Part shown: positions 63,244-64,000 of the stretch, in pieces
Layout: every line of letters starts with the position of its first letter
Numbering within the stretch: position 1 is the stretch's first letter
Assembly: GCF_000152945.2 (NCBI RefSeq)
Contig: NC_020830.1
Coordinates: forward strand, 806,001 to 870,000
From: Polaribacter sp. MED152
Lineage (GTDB): Bacteria > Bacteroidota > Bacteroidia > Flavobacteriales > Flavobacteriaceae
DNA: 64,000 bases
Direction of reading: 5' to 3'
Position numbers and translations under genes: made by a program
The notes under the pieces: generated by a model
The model's input: only the letters and a program-made list of their open reading frames with translations
What the model was told of the DNA's origin: nothing
Databases searched by the model: none

Positions 63244-63998
63244 AGTTTGTAATGATTCATTAAAATTTTCTCATAAATTCTATCTGGAAGAATTCGTTTT
63301 AAAACAATCGAAAACTTTTCTAAAGTATTCCCTACTTTATAGTGTATTTTAGGATTTTTAGTGTTTGTGATTTTATAAATTACTTTAGCCATTTCAACAG
63401 GATCTTTTCCCCCATCAACATCTGCATCAATAATTTTTAAATTATTCTCATAATCTTCTTTGTAAGCAGAATTTTCAAAAACTGGTGTATGATATCTACC
63501 TGCTGCAATATTTGTTGCAAAATCACCAGGAGCAATACTTACTACATTTATACCAAAACCTTTTACCTCCATACTAACTCCTTCTGTAATCAATTCTAAA
63601 GCTCCTTTAGATGCTGAATACAAACTTCTAAATGGCAAACCCATATAACCAGCAATAGAAGTAATATTAACAATAGTACCAGAGTTCTGTTTTCTCATTT
63701 TTGGTAAAACAGCTTTCATAACATCAATAGCTCCGAATAAATTGGTGTCGAAAACAGATTTCATTTCATTAATAGGAGTGTCTTCAATAGCACCTGTAAT
63801 TCCCATTCCTGCATTATTTACCAAAACATCCAATCTTCCTTTCTCATTAATAATTTGATCTACAGCAGCTGTAATAGATTCATTTTTTAAAACGTCTAAT
63901 GCAATTAATTTAAAAGTAAAGTTTTCTTGGTTTTTAGGATTTCTGCTAGTTCCATAAACAAAATATCCTTTTTGTTGCAAATAAGTGGCTACAGCCTT
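63240..63998 (-). CDS. short-chain dehydrogenase/reductase, N-terminus outside the window
   Basis: The C-terminal 250 or so residues of an SDR oxidoreductase. The frame runs off the right edge (KAVATYLQQKGYFVYGTSRN), so the nucleotide-binding TGxxxGIG is missing from view. NNAGMG near residue 55 and the catalytic Tyr/Lys in YSASKGALEL (about 118 from the TTG at 63980) are seen. The substrate is unknown. It is convergent with the lipoprotein gene and overlaps its stop by 4 nt. Confidence 0.9.
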   Translation of the reverse strand, partial: KAVATYLQQKGYFVYGTSRNPKNQENFTFKLIALDVLKNESITAAVDQIINEKGRLDVLVNNAGMGITGAIEDTPINEMKSVFDTNLFGAIDVMKAVLPKMRKQNSGTIVNITSIAGYMGLPFRSLYSASKGALELITEGVSMEVKGFGINVVSIAPGDFATNIAAGRYHTPVFENSAYKEDYENNLKIIDADVDGGKDPVEMAKVIYKITNTKNPKIHYKVGNTLEKFSIVLKRILPDRIYEKILMNHYKL

Positions 63999-64000
63999 AC

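Overview
The window is about 64 kb of AT-rich chromosomal DNA from a member of Bacteroidetes, almost certainly a marine Flavobacteriaceae (Polaribacter/Tenacibaculum-like; the genus is inference). The evidence is: many genes sit 10-40 nt behind a TAnnTTTG -7 box, the Bacteroidetes housekeeping promoter signature; Shine-Dalgarno sequences are essentially absent; the gene order rpmB-rpmG-DUF4295-ftsY is present; and the window carries bacillithiol synthesis (BshC), menaquinone genes (menB, menD), NamZ (DUF1343), YaiO-type barrels, DUF4838 and DUF1573 proteins, and many short lipoprotein signals. No phage, insertion sequence, rRNA, tRNA or CRISPR was seen. Coding density is high, and only one gap exceeds 300 bases (21078-22108).

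Layout. 1-9.3 kb: a truncated FAD/Fe-S 2-hydroxyacid dehydrogenase, an MFS carrier, a membrane protein, an OmpA lipoprotein, valS, a DUF1573 protein and a PDZ aspartyl protease. 9.4-11.7 kb: an aminotransferase and murB. 11.7-17 kb (minus strand): an ECF sigma factor, a probable anti-sigma factor, a Spy-like protein, a di-heme peroxidase, an EF-hand protein, a YHYH protein, a MORN lipoprotein and an SCO1 copper chaperone. Three promoters here share GCAAGT-N15-CATCT and probably form the regulon of that sigma factor. 17-21 kb: a small Cys protein resembling NqrM, a GT2, a second ECF sigma factor, an atypical Nramp and lipA. 21.1-22.1 kb: a non-coding region with three copies of a structured repeat, probably a tandem small-RNA cluster. 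22.1-26.3 kb: a CBS-domain cysteine/cystathionine synthase, then an SbtA bicarbonate-transporter operon divergent from a LysR regulator of CbbR/CmpR type. 26.3-32.6 kb: an FtsX-like permease, NamZ, YkgJ, argS and lpd. 32.7-41.5 kb (plus strand): a six-gene operon that looks like an exopolysaccharide synthase-secretion system (HEAT membrane protein, processive GT2, TPR-YaiO outer-membrane protein, DUF4838, DUF1573, LysM). 41.5-49 kb: an AsmA-like protein, a duplicated membrane protein, rlmF, bshC and an M14 peptidase. 49-57.9 kb (minus): rimO, an amidase, ftsY, DUF4295, rpmG, rpmB, then the run menB-purU-FAH-membrane protein-cinA. 58-64 kb: an esterase, an S1 protein, menD, a transaldolase-like aldolase, a lipoprotein and a truncated SDR.

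Most interesting: (1) the three-copy repeat at 21.2-22.0 kb. On the minus strand each copy folds as a stem with an invariant G5 loop followed by a terminator, and the loop is complementary over 11 nt to the predicted 5' end of the exopolysaccharide operon mRNA at 32691. (2) The ECF regulon motif. (3) The SbtA-LysR bicarbonate module with two small partner genes and conserved RNA hairpins. (4) The exopolysaccharide operon itself. All functions are inferred from sequence reading only.
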